A stretch of 57,102 nucleotides of DNA from a virus. This document shows positions 1 to 8,193 of this stretch, piece by piece. The position numbers and the translations under genes were made by a program. The stretch covers positions 1 through 57,102 of the IMG/VR virus record IMGVR_UViG_3300031774_000016; one strand, 5' to 3'. Numbering within the stretch: the first letter of the stretch is position 1; every line of letters begins with the position of its first letter. The notes under the pieces are model-generated. The model was given only the letters and a program-made list of their open reading frames with translations. It had not been told where the DNA came from and did not search any database.

Positions 1-1169
1 CAACACAAGATGAAATAGATTATTTTAATGAATCAACTAAATCTTCTGAAAGTGGAACATTAGTAAGGATTATTGGAAAGGAAGTTTTGAACTCAGCCCC
101 AAAGGTGGCTAAGGCTAAGTTAGTAAAGGCCTTTAGTAGAAAGTTCCGTAGATATTTAATGGCTGGTAAAAATATGTATGTTAATAATATTAAAGTACCA
201 CCACACGATCCGATGTATTATTCTATCCCACTTGAATATCAAGGTAAAAAGCACCAATCAGAAATAATTGGAACGCTTGAATTTAATAACATAGAGTATA
301 CTGATAAGGATGGTAATCTAAAAAAAGATGGTCGTATAGTTTACACTGCGTACTCCGTATACAATCCCGGTGATAAGTCATTTGCTAGAAGTGAAAAACT
401 AAATGTTACCAATCAAGGTATTTATGTAATGAGAAACGATAGAGAGATTATGGCAGGAACATTTTTAGATTTACCAAAGGTAACAAAAAATCCTGGTTAT
501 AATTACTTTCGAGCCGAACTTGAATTTGGTGAAGAACTCGATGAATTATTTCAACTCAATATACAAAAAACCAATATCATTATAGATCAAGGAATAAAAG
601 ACAAGCTTGTTAAACAAGTTAAGTCAGATATTAAATTTGTTGATGGTTTAGCTGTAAAGGCAAAAGAATCTAAAATTCAAAAGAATCCTAAAGACATTGA
701 AAAGCTTCATAAATCTTTACAAGACCATGTGAATAGAAAAGGTAAGTTATTACCAAGAAATAAAAGAAAGAAAACTACTACAACAACAAAAAGACCAATT
801 CCTGATCCTAATAGAATAATTAAAAAACGGAAACAAAAGACATATAAACATTTTGTTATCACAACTGATGATACAATGGGAAGTAGAGATGCCGCCCATA
901 TTGGTAGATTAATTGACGATAGTAAGGATTTGATTGAACTAACATTCAATACTAACCACAAACAATGGCAACATCTATTATTACTCGATGAAGCATCTAA
1001 AAACTATTATTACCTTGAATTATATGCCTTGTACAAAGTAAGATTTGATTACTTGGTAGATGAGCATGGTGAAATAGATTATGATTTAATTGGTATGATG
1101 GACAATGTAATGGGAATGACGACAGACACATTGTTAGATGGAACTAAAAAACCAAATCTAGCAGCTTAA
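1..1169 (+). CDS. Partial GHKL-type (Hsp90/MORC-like) ATPase, C-terminal part
   Basis: The frame is open from base 3 with no stop before the first candidate start (TTG at 87), so the true start lies upstream of the window and this is a C-terminal fragment. Residues following the GIYVMRNDREI stretch, then the YNYFRAELEF and LDELFQLNIQKT stretches, resemble the transducer region that follows the ATP-binding domain in GHKL ATPases of the Hsp90/MutL/MORC kind; the nucleotide-binding motifs themselves would be outside the window. A Lys/Arg/Thr-rich linker (around 740-840) separates this from a C-terminal domain ending in a Met/Asp-rich tail. Family membership is an inference from a remembered pattern; the C-terminal domain is not recognised. 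Confidence 0.45.
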   Translation, partial: TQDEIDYFNESTKSSESGTLVRIIGKEVLNSAPKVAKAKLVKAFSRKFRRYLMAGKNMYVNNIKVPPHDPMYYSIPLEYQGKKHQSEIIGTLEFNNIEYTDKDGNLKKDGRIVYTAYSVYNPGDKSFARSEKLNVTNQGIYVMRNDREIMAGTFLDLPKVTKNPGYNYFRAELEFGEELDELFQLNIQKTNIIIDQGIKDKLVKQVKSDIKFVDGLAVKAKESKIQKNPKDIEKLHKSLQDHVNRKGKLLPRNKRKKTTTTTKRPIPDPNRIIKKRKQKTYKHFVITTDDTMGSRDAAHIGRLIDDSKDLIELTFNTNHKQWQHLLLLDEASKNYYYLELYALYKVRFDYLVDEHGEIDYDLIGMMDNVMGMTTDTLLDGTKKPNLAA

Positions 1170-1205
1170 ATTTAGCAAAATAAATGTGATGTTTTACTAA
1201 AGTAG

Positions 1206-1307
1206 ATGATATATATTACATATGAAAGTATTCGATGCTCAAATGAGGTCGATATCATAAACGAATATCAAGGTTCAAACGAAGTTGATATTCACCAAGT
1301 TGACTAA
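1206..1307 (+). CDS. Possible 33-aa peptide with duplicated SNEVDI motif
   Basis: This short frame starts with ATG at 1206, after an in-frame stop at 1203, and ends in TAA at 1305-1307, 22 bases before the hsp20 start. It encodes the hexapeptide SNEVDI twice, 36 bases apart. The two DNA copies (1239-1256 and 1275-1292) differ at four positions, all third codon positions and all synonymous, which argues for coding. No good ribosome binding site precedes the ATG, and the same stretch also forms an inverted repeat (GAATATC 1263-1269 with GATATTC 1287-1293), so it may instead be regulatory DNA in the hsp20 leader. Confidence 0.3.
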   Translation: MIYITYESIRCSNEVDIINEYQGSNEVDIHQVD

Positions 1308-1329
1308 CAAGTAACAAAGGAGAACAATA

Positions 1330-1803
1330 ATGACTAAAGTTCTATTTAAGCACAATCTTCCCTTTTTCGATAGGGATGACTTTTTAACACCATTCGATAA
1401 AATGTTTGACAATCTCGTGGAAACACAATTTCCAGAAGTTGTAAAACAAGTTGGAGTGAAACCATATCAAGGTTCAGCTTATCCAAAGGTTAATGTATAT
1501 GAATACGATGACAAGATTGGAATAGTAGCCGAGATACCTGGTTTGAATAAGAAACAACTTCAAGTAGATGTTGAAGAAGGTATATTAACTATCTCAGGTG
1601 ATAAACATAACACCTTTGAAGATGATGGAGCAAAAGTACTCCGTAAAGAGTTAAAACAATCTTCATTCAAGAGGTCTTTCGAATTAGGTGAACAATTAGA
1701 TGGAGATGATATCTCAGCTAATTTTAAAGATGGAGTTTTATCGGTAACTATTCCCAAGAAGGAACCAGTAATACCGAAGAAACATTCTGTAAAAATCTCG
1801 TAA
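1330..1803 (+). CDS. hsp20: Small heat shock protein, Hsp20/alpha-crystallin family
   Basis: 157 residues, normal length for the family. An N-terminal arm (about 1-50) precedes an alpha-crystallin domain (about 50-150) with a PKVNVYEYDD start, the IPGLNKKQLQVDVEEGILTI core and the DGVLSVTIPKK strand; the C-terminal tail carries an I-P-K-K/V-K-I type segment that docks neighbouring subunits in oligomers. It would act in the cytoplasm as an ATP-independent holdase for unfolding proteins. A good Shine-Dalgarno (AAAGGAG) precedes the ATG. Hsp20 genes are known in marine T4-like phages, where they are thought to help virion protein folding. The gene is followed by a strong terminator. Confidence 0.95.
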   Translation: MTKVLFKHNLPFFDRDDFLTPFDKMFDNLVETQFPEVVKQVGVKPYQGSAYPKVNVYEYDDKIGIVAEIPGLNKKQLQVDVEEGILTISGDKHNTFEDDGAKVLRKELKQSSFKRSFELGEQLDGDDISANFKDGVLSVTIPKKEPVIPKKHSVKIS

Positions 1804-1813
1804 ATAAATAATT

Positions 1814-1886
1814 AAAAGGGTTCTACCGTATTTTTAGTTTCCACTATATCAAAACTTAAAAAGACAACCGAACCCTTTTTTTTATG
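1814..1886 (+). terminator. Rho-independent terminator after hsp20
   Basis: AAAAGGGTTC at 1814-1823 pairs perfectly with GAACCCTTTT at 1870-1879 and is followed by a T-run to 1883. The loop is unusually long (about 46 bases). The next ATG is at 1889, directly after the T-run. Confidence 0.7.
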
Positions 1887-1888
1887 CA

Positions 1889-2083
1889 ATGAGTAAATTC
1901 AACCGATTAATTAGATTAAATAATATTGTATACGAGTGCTTAGGTGTTATGTCAGTAGAAAGTTCCTTAGAAAAGGGTACAGACTATTGGAAAAAGTGTT
2001 GGGGTGCTGATTATGTACTGAGAAATGGTAATGATTATTATTATTGTAGACTTGTAATTGATGCGGAATTTGAAGATATTTAA
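1889..2083 (+). CDS. Hypothetical 64-aa protein
   Basis: Small protein rich in aromatic residues and cysteine, with no recognised domain. The ATG lies only a few bases after the T-run of the hsp20 terminator, so no classical ribosome binding site is available; transcription reading through the terminator, or a start point within it, would be needed. Coding is plausible because it fits tightly between the terminator and the next promoter-like motif, but the support is modest. Confidence 0.5.
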   Translation: MSKFNRLIRLNNIVYECLGVMSVESSLEKGTDYWKKCWGADYVLRNGNDYYYCRLVIDAEFEDI

Positions 2084-2121
2084 AAAAATACCTATTTATA
2101 TGTATGTAGGAGATATAGTAT

Positions 2122-2334
2122 ATGTCAGATAAAAGATATTTTGAGGATTTAATCCGTAAAATGAAAGAGTTACGAGTTAGTGGTAGTGGAGAAATTATCG
2201 TAAATGATGATGACTCTATAAAATTTGTAGATACACAGGTACCATTTACACATAACGATTTCGCTAAATTAAGTAGTGAACAAAAAGAGGCGTTATTTAT
2301 CTGGTTAAATAAGGATAATATACCACAAGCATAG
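2122..2334 (+). CDS. Hypothetical 70-aa protein
   Basis: Acidic, soluble protein preceded by AGGAGAT at a good distance and by the TATTTATA element at 2093-2100. No recognised family. Its stop codon overlaps the GTG start of the J-domain gene, so the two are likely translationally coupled and may work together. Confidence 0.75.
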   Translation: MSDKRYFEDLIRKMKELRVSGSGEIIVNDDDSIKFVDTQVPFTHNDFAKLSSEQKEALFIWLNKDNIPQA

Positions 2335-2906
2335 TGAATGAGAAATTATTAAAATTACAACATAAAAAATTAGAACAACAAGTACTTTATTTACGAACAG
2401 AACTCGAAGAAACGCAGTGGATATTTCAAGATTGTTTAAAAGATTTTGATATTGAATTTAGAAAGTATTTTAAAGAACCTAATAAAAAACAAAAAGGTGA
2501 AGTAAATAGTAATTCCCCTACATACGACATCCCAGCAACAGATGTTAATTCGGTTTTTAAAAAGATAGCTAAACATACCCATCCAGACAAACTCGGAAAC
2601 CAAAACTTATCAGAACAGGAATATGATGCCAAAGTTGATATGTATAAAGAGGCACAACAATCTGTTAAGAATAGAGATTGGTCTAAGGTGGTAGAAATAG
2701 CAAGGGAATTGGGAATAGATATTTCAGATATCACAGGTGATGATAGTGATTATCTAAAAGAGAGTGTTGAGAAATTACAACAAAAAATAAAAGAATTAAA
2801 GATGACTTACGCATGGAAGTGGAGTCATACAAAAGATAATGAGAGAGAAGTCATGAAAGGGATGATTTTACAATCTCTCGGTTTAAGTCAAATAAAGGAG
2901 AAATAA
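2334..2906 (+). CDS. J-domain (DnaJ-like) protein
   Basis: 190 residues starting at a GTG that overlaps the preceding stop. Residues 1-45 are predicted coiled coil. A J-domain-like segment follows (about 65-130) with the diagnostic HPD at 83-85 between two helices, KKIAKHTHPDKL and the following KVDMYKEAQQSV. J domains stimulate the ATPase of Hsp70 (DnaK), so this protein could recruit host DnaK for phage protein folding or complex remodelling. The glycine-rich and zinc domains of full DnaJ are absent; the C-terminal 60 residues are helical and unassigned. Confidence 0.8.
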   Translation: MNEKLLKLQHKKLEQQVLYLRTELEETQWIFQDCLKDFDIEFRKYFKEPNKKQKGEVNSNSPTYDIPATDVNSVFKKIAKHTHPDKLGNQNLSEQEYDAKVDMYKEAQQSVKNRDWSKVVEIARELGIDISDITGDDSDYLKESVEKLQQKIKELKMTYAWKWSHTKDNEREVMKGMILQSLGLSQIKEK

Positions 2907-2907
2907 A

Positions 2908-3093
2908 ATGACTACATCAAAAGAGATACACGCAAAAATAAAAGAACTTTTTGAGGAATTTGATACGAATCATGAGGTACATGCTGAAAAAGGTAACAAA
3001 GCAGCTGGTGGTAGAGCAAGAAAAGCTATCGGTGAGGTAAAGAAATTGGTTACTTTATATAGACAAGCTTCAGTATCAGAATCAAAGAAATAA
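2908..3093 (+). CDS. Histone H1/Hc1-like DNA-associated protein
   Basis: 61 residues, lysine-rich, with a first helix followed by EKGNKAAGGRARKAIGEVKKL, the core pattern I associate with the short histone H1-like (Hc1-type) proteins of Bacteroidota. Such proteins bind DNA non-specifically. It starts two bases after the J-protein stop with a strong AAGGAG site. In a phage it might compact phage DNA or displace host nucleoid proteins (inference). The similarity is from memory of the family motif. Confidence 0.75.
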   Translation: MTTSKEIHAKIKELFEEFDTNHEVHAEKGNKAAGGRARKAIGEVKKLVTLYRQASVSESKK

Positions 3094-3105
3094 GAGTATA
3101 TATAA

Positions 3106-3113
3106 TATTTATA
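3106..3113 (+). promoter_or_regulatory. TATTTATA late-promoter-like element
   Basis: TATTTATA inside an AT-rich run, 10 bases before the 3124 ATG. It is one of about eleven copies of TATTTAT in gaps of this window (see findings). Proposed recognition site for the gp55-type sigma factor; inference. Confidence 0.35.
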
Positions 3114-3123
3114 GAGGTATAAT

Positions 3124-3315
3124 ATGTTACGAAAGGACACGATAGAAGATAAGCTCGGCCAACTACAATTAACCATTGATAGGTTGAGGTCAAGTTTGGT
3201 AGTACCACAAGATCCAGGTGATATTGGTACACCGATACAGACCGTAGTTAGAGTATTAGAGCAGGTTCAAAATCAGATTGACCAAATAGTTAATCTGATA
3301 GAGTTAGAAGATTAA
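3124..3315 (+). CDS. Hypothetical 63-aa helical protein
   Basis: Small protein with two amphipathic helices joined by a Pro/Gly linker (VVPQDPGDIGTP). Heptad spacing suggests a helical hairpin or coiled coil. Preceded by AGAGGT and the TATTTATA element. No known family. Confidence 0.65.
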   Translation: MLRKDTIEDKLGQLQLTIDRLRSSLVVPQDPGDIGTPIQTVVRVLEQVQNQIDQIVNLIELED

Positions 3316-3338
3316 TTAATAACTAACGGAGATAAAGT

Positions 3339-4331
3339 GTGGAAACAAAGAATAGTAGGTTTTTTCCATATTTAGTTGGATTATCCGCACTACTTGTTGC
3401 GGGAAGTGCAGCTTTTTATTCAGTATTCGGTTTAAGTAAGTTATTTAGTGGAGCTACAATGGCAGTTATTATAATGGCTGGTTCATTGGAGTTTGCTAAA
3501 TTAGTTAGTGCATCATTCCTATATAGGTATTGGGATGAGATAAATCGATTTATGAAAACTTATTTAATTATAGGAGTGGTAACTCTTGTGATGATAACGA
3601 GTGCCGGTATCTTTGGATTCTTATCCAATGCCTATCAAGGTGCTACGGTTTCATTCGAAAAAGAATCTACCGCCCTATTATATAAGGAAGATAGGTTAGA
3701 CCAATTATCAGACGATAAGAAATTCTTAAAGGAAGAATTAGAGGCTGCTGTTGCAGAACTACCCGATAACTATCGTACTGCCAAAAGAAAACTCAGAGAA
3801 GAATATCAACCAAAAATAAATGATATCAATATTACTATGATGACACTTAAACAAGAGATTGGTGATTTAAAGATAGCACTTGTTGAAACGGGTGTTGATG
3901 TAGGACCTGCAATTTATCTCGCACGAGTATTCGACACGGATGTTGATTCAATCGTTAAGTATTTTATCTTTATGTTAATTGCTGTTTTCGATCCTCTTGC
4001 TGTAGTTTTAGTTATAAGTTATAACCTAACGCTACAGGTTAGGATAAGAGATGACGAGAATCAGGGCCCTGTGTCTGGGAAAAACGGAAAAACGGAAAAA
4101 CAGAAAAAGAAACCAAAACGACTTGGACTATATAAAGAAGGTAAGAGTGTAATTGAGAAAGTTGTCAAGGAAACTTTTAAACCTGATAGTAAAATAGAAA
4201 AAAAGCATAAAGAGGTTATAGAAGAAGAACCAAGAGGTGGAATATTTGTACCTGAAAAAACGGTAAATACATCTGATATAGGTAAAGGTGGTATAGTAAA
4301 TTCCGAATATGTACCAAAGAATAAAATATAA
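3339..4331 (+). CDS. Membrane protein with cytoplasmic coiled coil
   Basis: 330 residues from a GTG start with ACGGAG upstream. Predicted order: three transmembrane helices in residues 10-105, a long charged coiled coil (about 110-190), a fourth transmembrane helix (KYFIFMLIAVFDPLAVVLVI, about 208-228), then a Lys-rich hydrophilic tail of about 100 residues. I know this general architecture from uncharacterised proteins of marine T4-like phages but no function. It may be a membrane anchor or a lysis/superinfection protein; undetermined. Confidence 0.75.
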   Translation: METKNSRFFPYLVGLSALLVAGSAAFYSVFGLSKLFSGATMAVIIMAGSLEFAKLVSASFLYRYWDEINRFMKTYLIIGVVTLVMITSAGIFGFLSNAYQGATVSFEKESTALLYKEDRLDQLSDDKKFLKEELEAAVAELPDNYRTAKRKLREEYQPKINDINITMMTLKQEIGDLKIALVETGVDVGPAIYLARVFDTDVDSIVKYFIFMLIAVFDPLAVVLVISYNLTLQVRIRDDENQGPVSGKNGKTEKQKKKPKRLGLYKEGKSVIEKVVKETFKPDSKIEKKHKEVIEEEPRGGIFVPEKTVNTSDIGKGGIVNSEYVPKNKI

Positions 4332-4489
4332 GTGAATTATAGCAATAAAGTTATGTATTCCAAAGGTTATTTAAATACTTATCAATGGAGATTTTCTTCA
4401 TTAAACATTTCACATACAATAAAACCAGCGGACAGGCAGCTGACACACCTGTGAAAAAATGTGTCTTAACCAAAAAGAGGAGAACGTTA

Positions 4490-7303
4490 ATGAATATACG
4501 TAATCTAACAATATCATTATTGATGACAACAGGATTGTTTGCACAAACTATCGTTGGGGTTGTTAATGGTGGTAGTGAACCATTGGTTGGAGCAAATGTT
4601 GCTGTTGTAGGAACTGATAAAGGTGGTGTAACAGATGAATCTGGTAAATACACTATCGATGTCGGAGCTGAAGGCACATACACATTAACTGCTTCATTCA
4701 TTGGATATTCACCTTTAACATTGGATGTTAAGGTGGGTGATATAGTTGGAACACTCAACTTCGATTTAGAAGAAGATGTTTTAGCTATGACAGCACTTGA
4801 GGTCTTGGCTTCAAGAGCTGATGAAAAGACACCTGTCGCATACACTAATGTGGTAAAAGAAGAATTGGAATTTCGTCTTGGTAGTCAAGATGTTCCAATG
4901 GCTTTGAATACTACACCAAGTGTTTATGCAACTCAACAAGGTGGTGGTGCGGGTGATGCTCGTATCAATGTTCGTGGGTTCAACCAACGAAATGTAGCCG
5001 TAATGATAAATGGTGTTCCCCAAAATGATATGGAGAACGGATGGGTTTATTGGTCTAATTGGGATGGAGTTGCAGATGCAGCACAATCAATTCAGATGCA
5101 AAGAGGTCTATCAGCTGTTAATCTAGCTACACCTTCAATCGGTGGAACTATGAACATTATTACTGATCCTGCTCAACACGAGAAGGGCGGTAAGTTCAAA
5201 CAAGAAACAGGCGCAGGTGGTTTTCTAAAAACTACTCTTAATTACAATAGTGGTTTGATTGGAGAAAAACTCGCGTTAAGTGGTACAATAGTACGAAAAA
5301 CAGGTGATGGACTCATCGACAAAACATGGACAGACGCTTGGGCATATTATTTTGGTGCGAGTTATCAAGCTAATAAAGATAACCGATTTGAATTATACGC
5401 TATCGGAGCTCCACAACGCCATGGTCAAAATCTATACAAACAGAATATCGGTGCTTATGACGCTGAATTTGCTGCGAGTATAGATGGATATGATGAAACA
5501 GCACTTGGAGAAGATGGTTCGTTCAAAGATGTTGGTCGATTCTTTAATCAGAATTGGTCACCTATTAGTTCAGACTATAAAGGAAAGCAATATTGGTATA
5601 TGTATGGTGATAAAACATCGGACAGATACAATCCTAACTTCCTAAATGAAAGAGAAAACTTCTTTCATAAACCATTGGTTAATCTTAACCATTTCCTAAA
5701 TATAAATGAAAAACTTCGTCTTTCATCTGTAGCTTATTGGAGTGGTGGATCTGGTGGTGGTACTGGTACTTATGGTAGGATTCCAACTCTCGACGCCGAT
5801 GGTGTTTTAGGGGGAGAAGATTATAAGTTTTATTATGGTCGTTCTCCTTGGACAAGAGATTGGAATACATTGGTTGCATACAACTCAGGTGACGCAGACA
5901 CAGTTTATGTTGATAAGAGAGTTCTACCAAGAACTCATGGTGATGGTAATAATCAATCAGTAGGTATTCTTCGTAACTCTATTAATCGTCAAAATACTCT
6001 CGGTTTAATCTCCAAATTAAACTACGAAGTTAATGATGATTTAGAGGTTCAAGTTGGTATTGATTGGAGAACTGCTAAAATCGAACACGCTCGTGAAGTT
6101 CGTGATTTGATGGGTGGTGATTACTATATGGATTACGCAGATGATAACTACGCAGATGGTAAAAGAGTTGGTTTAGGTGATATCATTGCATACCACAATC
6201 ATACTACGGTTGATTGGTTAGGTGGATTTGTTCAAGGTAATTATACTTTGGATAATTTAAACCTTTATGGTATGGGTGGTGTATCTAACATCAAGTATAC
6301 TTATCAAGATCATTTTACGGTTGAGAACGAGTTAATTGAAGCACCATCAATCACAACAATTCAAGCAAAAGGTGGAGCAGTTTACGATATAGATGATAAT
6401 GTTAGTGTATTTGCTAACGCTGGATATGTCGAAAAACCACCTATTATGGATAATGTGATTTACTTTGATGGTACGGTTGCACCAGATCCTGCTAATGAGA
6501 AATTCATTAGTTCAGAAGCTGGTGTTAATTTCAAATCTGATAAATTTGCTGTTAAGGCAAATGTATACAATACAGATTGGAAAGACCGAAACCTTACTAA
6601 ATCCGTAACCACAGGACAAGGTGATTCAGGTGATACTGATGTTATCTTCCTTAGTGGTATCCATCAAAAACATCAAGGACTTGAGATAGAAGCTTCTTCA
6701 CAAGTTCATTCAATGTTTAGGATAGACGCGGCACTTAGTTTTGGTAAATGGCAGTTCAATGGAGATGCTAGTGGTAATTATCAAGAAAACGAATATGATG
6801 AACAAGGTAATGTAAGTGGTTTGAAAACAACCAAATACAATTACGCACTTGATGGATTATTCGTAGGTGATATGCCTCAAACTTCATATGTCTTGGGTGG
6901 AACTCTAACTCCTGTTAAAGGACTTAGTATTCAAGCACTCTACAATATCTATGATGATAATTATAGTGATTGGAGTCCTGATTCTCGTGAGTATGATGTT
7001 GACGCAACAGACGATGATGGTAATTCAGTAGATGACGCAGATAGAGAACAAGTATGGATGGCACCTGGATATCAAAAAGTTGATATTCACGCTTCATATA
7101 AACTACCAACCGATTGGACTGGTGGATATGATGTGTCGTTGTCAGCACATTTGTTTAACGCTTTAGATGCTGTATTTGTACAAGATGCAGTAGATCACAG
7201 CCAATACAATAGTTATGGTGACAAAGTTCACGCAGCACACAACGCTGAAGTATTTCTTGGAACACCAAGATACTTTAACTTAGGATTGTCTGTTAATTTC
7301 TAA
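4490..7303 (+). CDS. TonB-dependent outer-membrane receptor
   Basis: The start is set at 4490 (not the in-frame ATG at 4385) because GAGGAGAA lies just upstream and the product then begins with a clear signal peptide ending LFAQ; 937 residues. Order: signal peptide (1-19), carboxypeptidase-regulatory-like beta domain (about 20-100: PLVGANVAVVGTDKGGVTDE), a plug domain (about 120-250, with INVRGFNQRNVAVMINGVPQ), then a 22-strand-type barrel ending in LGLSVNF with the terminal Phe used for BAM insertion. Such receptors import siderophores, vitamins or glycans using TonB energy. The gene is intact and lies alone between a 158-base gap and a strong terminator. Finding one in a phage is unusual. 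The substrate cannot be told from the sequence; no SusD partner follows. Confidence 0.93.
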   Translation: MNIRNLTISLLMTTGLFAQTIVGVVNGGSEPLVGANVAVVGTDKGGVTDESGKYTIDVGAEGTYTLTASFIGYSPLTLDVKVGDIVGTLNFDLEEDVLAMTALEVLASRADEKTPVAYTNVVKEELEFRLGSQDVPMALNTTPSVYATQQGGGAGDARINVRGFNQRNVAVMINGVPQNDMENGWVYWSNWDGVADAAQSIQMQRGLSAVNLATPSIGGTMNIITDPAQHEKGGKFKQETGAGGFLKTTLNYNSGLIGEKLALSGTIVRKTGDGLIDKTWTDAWAYYFGASYQANKDNRFELYAIGAPQRHGQNLYKQNIGAYDAEFAASIDGYDETALGEDGSFKDVGRFFNQNWSPISSDYKGKQYWYMYGDKTSDRYNPNFLNERENFFHKPLVNLNHFLNINEKLRLSSVAYWSGGSGGGTGTYGRIPTLDADGVLGGEDYKFYYGRSPWTRDWNTLVAYNSGDADTVYVDKRVLPRTHGDGNNQSVGILRNSINRQNTLGLISKLNYEVNDDLEVQVGIDWRTAKIEHAREVRDLMGGDYYMDYADDNYADGKRVGLGDIIAYHNHTTVDWLGGFVQGNYTLDNLNLYGMGGVSNIKYTYQDHFTVENELIEAPSITTIQAKGGAVYDIDDNVSVFANAGYVEKPPIMDNVIYFDGTVAPDPANEKFISSEAGVNFKSDKFAVKANVYNTDWKDRNLTKSVTTGQGDSGDTDVIFLSGIHQKHQGLEIEASSQVHSMFRIDAALSFGKWQFNGDASGNYQENEYDEQGNVSGLKTTKYNYALDGLFVGDMPQTSYVLGGTLTPVKGLSIQALYNIYDDNYSDWSPDSREYDVDATDDDGNSVDDADREQVWMAPGYQKVDIHASYKLPTDWTGGYDVSLSAHLFNALDAVFVQDAVDHSQYNSYGDKVHAAHNAEVFLGTPRYFNLGLSVNF

Positions 7304-7314
7304 ATAGTATAATT

Positions 7315-7342
7315 AAAGGGGGGTTTATACTCCCCTTTTTTT
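7315..7342 (+). terminator. Terminator after the TonB-dependent receptor
   Basis: AAAGGGG at 7315-7321 pairs with CCCCTTT at 7332-7338, followed by T's to 7342. It isolates the receptor gene from the early-gene block. Confidence 0.85.
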
Positions 7343-7368
7343 GTGCCAAAAATAATTAAAAAAAAGAC

Positions 7369-7397
7369 TTGACTCGTATTGATTTATTTCGTATATT
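7369..7397 (+). promoter_or_regulatory. Sigma70-like promoter P1
   Basis: TTGACT at 7369-7374, 17-base spacer, TATATT at 7392-7397. A 20-base segment from the -10 onward (7392-7411) is repeated exactly at the next promoter (7985-8004). It drives the 7424 gene and those after it. Confidence 0.75.
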
Positions 7398-7423
7398 CCA
7401 GTATAAGATAAAGGGAATAAATA

Positions 7424-7540
7424 ATGAAAACGGAAATAATAATTGAAATAGATGGTATAGTTAGAACAATGGATTTGGATGAGTATATAGAAATGGTTAG
7501 GGGTGGAAATCCACTTCATACAGTTAAAGGAGTTAAGTAA
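7424..7540 (+). CDS. Hypothetical 38-aa protein
   Basis: Short acidic peptide, first gene after promoter P1, preceded by AAGGGA. Its stop overlaps the ATG of the next gene by one base (TAATG), indicating coupled translation. No known family. Confidence 0.6.
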   Translation: MKTEIIIEIDGIVRTMDLDEYIEMVRGGNPLHTVKGVK

Positions 7541-7863
7541 TGACAAAAACACACGAGTTTATTTTAGGAAAGTATGATTCTTCAACAAATTATGAAGGAC
7601 ATATATTAGATGTTGAATATGTGGTATCAAGTGTTAGTGATGATATTAAGGTTGTAGATATGTGGAGATATTGGGATAGTAATAATCACAATCATTCAAC
7701 ACCTGATATGGATGAGATGATGAAATTAGATTGGTTGAGTGAAGATTTCAAGGAGAAGATGTTTGAGGAATTAAGACATATTGAATTTGGTGATTTTGAT
7801 TTGGATAAGTATTGTGAAGAAAATCCTGATTTCGATGAAGCTATGAATGGGATGTATAATTAA
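7540..7863 (+). CDS. Hypothetical acidic 107-aa protein
   Basis: Strongly acidic, Trp-containing soluble protein with a His/Asn-rich patch (NNHNHS). Coupled to both neighbours through TAATG overlaps. No recognised domain; very acidic small phage proteins are sometimes DNA mimics or host inhibitors, but nothing here proves that. Confidence 0.75.
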   Translation: MTKTHEFILGKYDSSTNYEGHILDVEYVVSSVSDDIKVVDMWRYWDSNNHNHSTPDMDEMMKLDWLSEDFKEKMFEELRHIEFGDFDLDKYCEENPDFDEAMNGMYN

Positions 7864-7952
7864 TGAGTTGTAATAAGTGTAAAAAAGTAAAAGCAGTTAT
7901 CAAGTACAAAGATGGTAAATATTGTACTTGGTATTGTGCGAAAAAAAAGTGA
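7863..7952 (+). CDS. 29-aa zinc-ribbon-like micropeptide
   Basis: The ATG overlaps the previous stop. The product starts MSCNKCKK and ends YCTWYCAKKK, giving two cysteine pairs (CxxC and CxxxC) about 15 residues apart, the spacing of a minimal zinc knuckle. Highly basic. Function unknown; nucleic-acid binding is possible. Confidence 0.55.
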   Translation: MSCNKCKKVKAVIKYKDGKYCTWYCAKKK

Positions 7953-7960
7953 GAAAAGAC

Positions 7961-7990
7961 TTGACTTGTATTGGTTTTTCATGTTATATT
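7961..7990 (+). promoter_or_regulatory. Sigma70-like promoter P2
   Basis: TTGACT at 7961-7966, 18-base spacer, TATATT at 7985-7990. The block closely resembles P1, including an identical 20-base stretch starting at the -10, so one promoter was probably copied from the other. Confidence 0.75.
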
Positions 7991-8022
7991 CCAGTATAAG
8001 ATAATTAAACAAAAGGAAAAGA

Positions 8023-8193
8023 ATGAGAAAAGTACACAGATTTGTTAATAGTAAACCAGTAATAATTACCGAAAAAGGTATTCAATACAAGGTTGTTGAT
8101 TTGGGTGGACATAAGATGAAGATTAGGATTAAATCAGACGAGGAAGTATCTCGTGATTCTAAACTATTTAAAGAAAGTAAGGAGAGTAAATAG
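8023..8193 (+). CDS. Hypothetical basic 56-aa protein
   Basis: First gene after promoter P2, with AAAAGGAAAAG as ribosome binding site. A small basic protein with alternating hydrophobic residues suggesting a beta-barrel fold. The last base of its TAG is the first base of the next GTG start. No known family. Confidence 0.65.
   Translation: MRKVHRFVNSKPVIITEKGIQYKVVDLGGHKMKIRIKSDEEVSRDSKLFKESKESK

Noticed and set aside
2426-2734. 102-aa minus-strand frame in the J-protein gene
   Set aside because: Antisense shadow over a clear HPD-containing J domain.
4385-4489. Longer start for the TonB-dependent receptor
   Set aside because: The upstream ATG has no ribosome binding site and would hide the signal peptide; the ATG at 4490 has GAGGAGAA and a perfect exported N-terminus.
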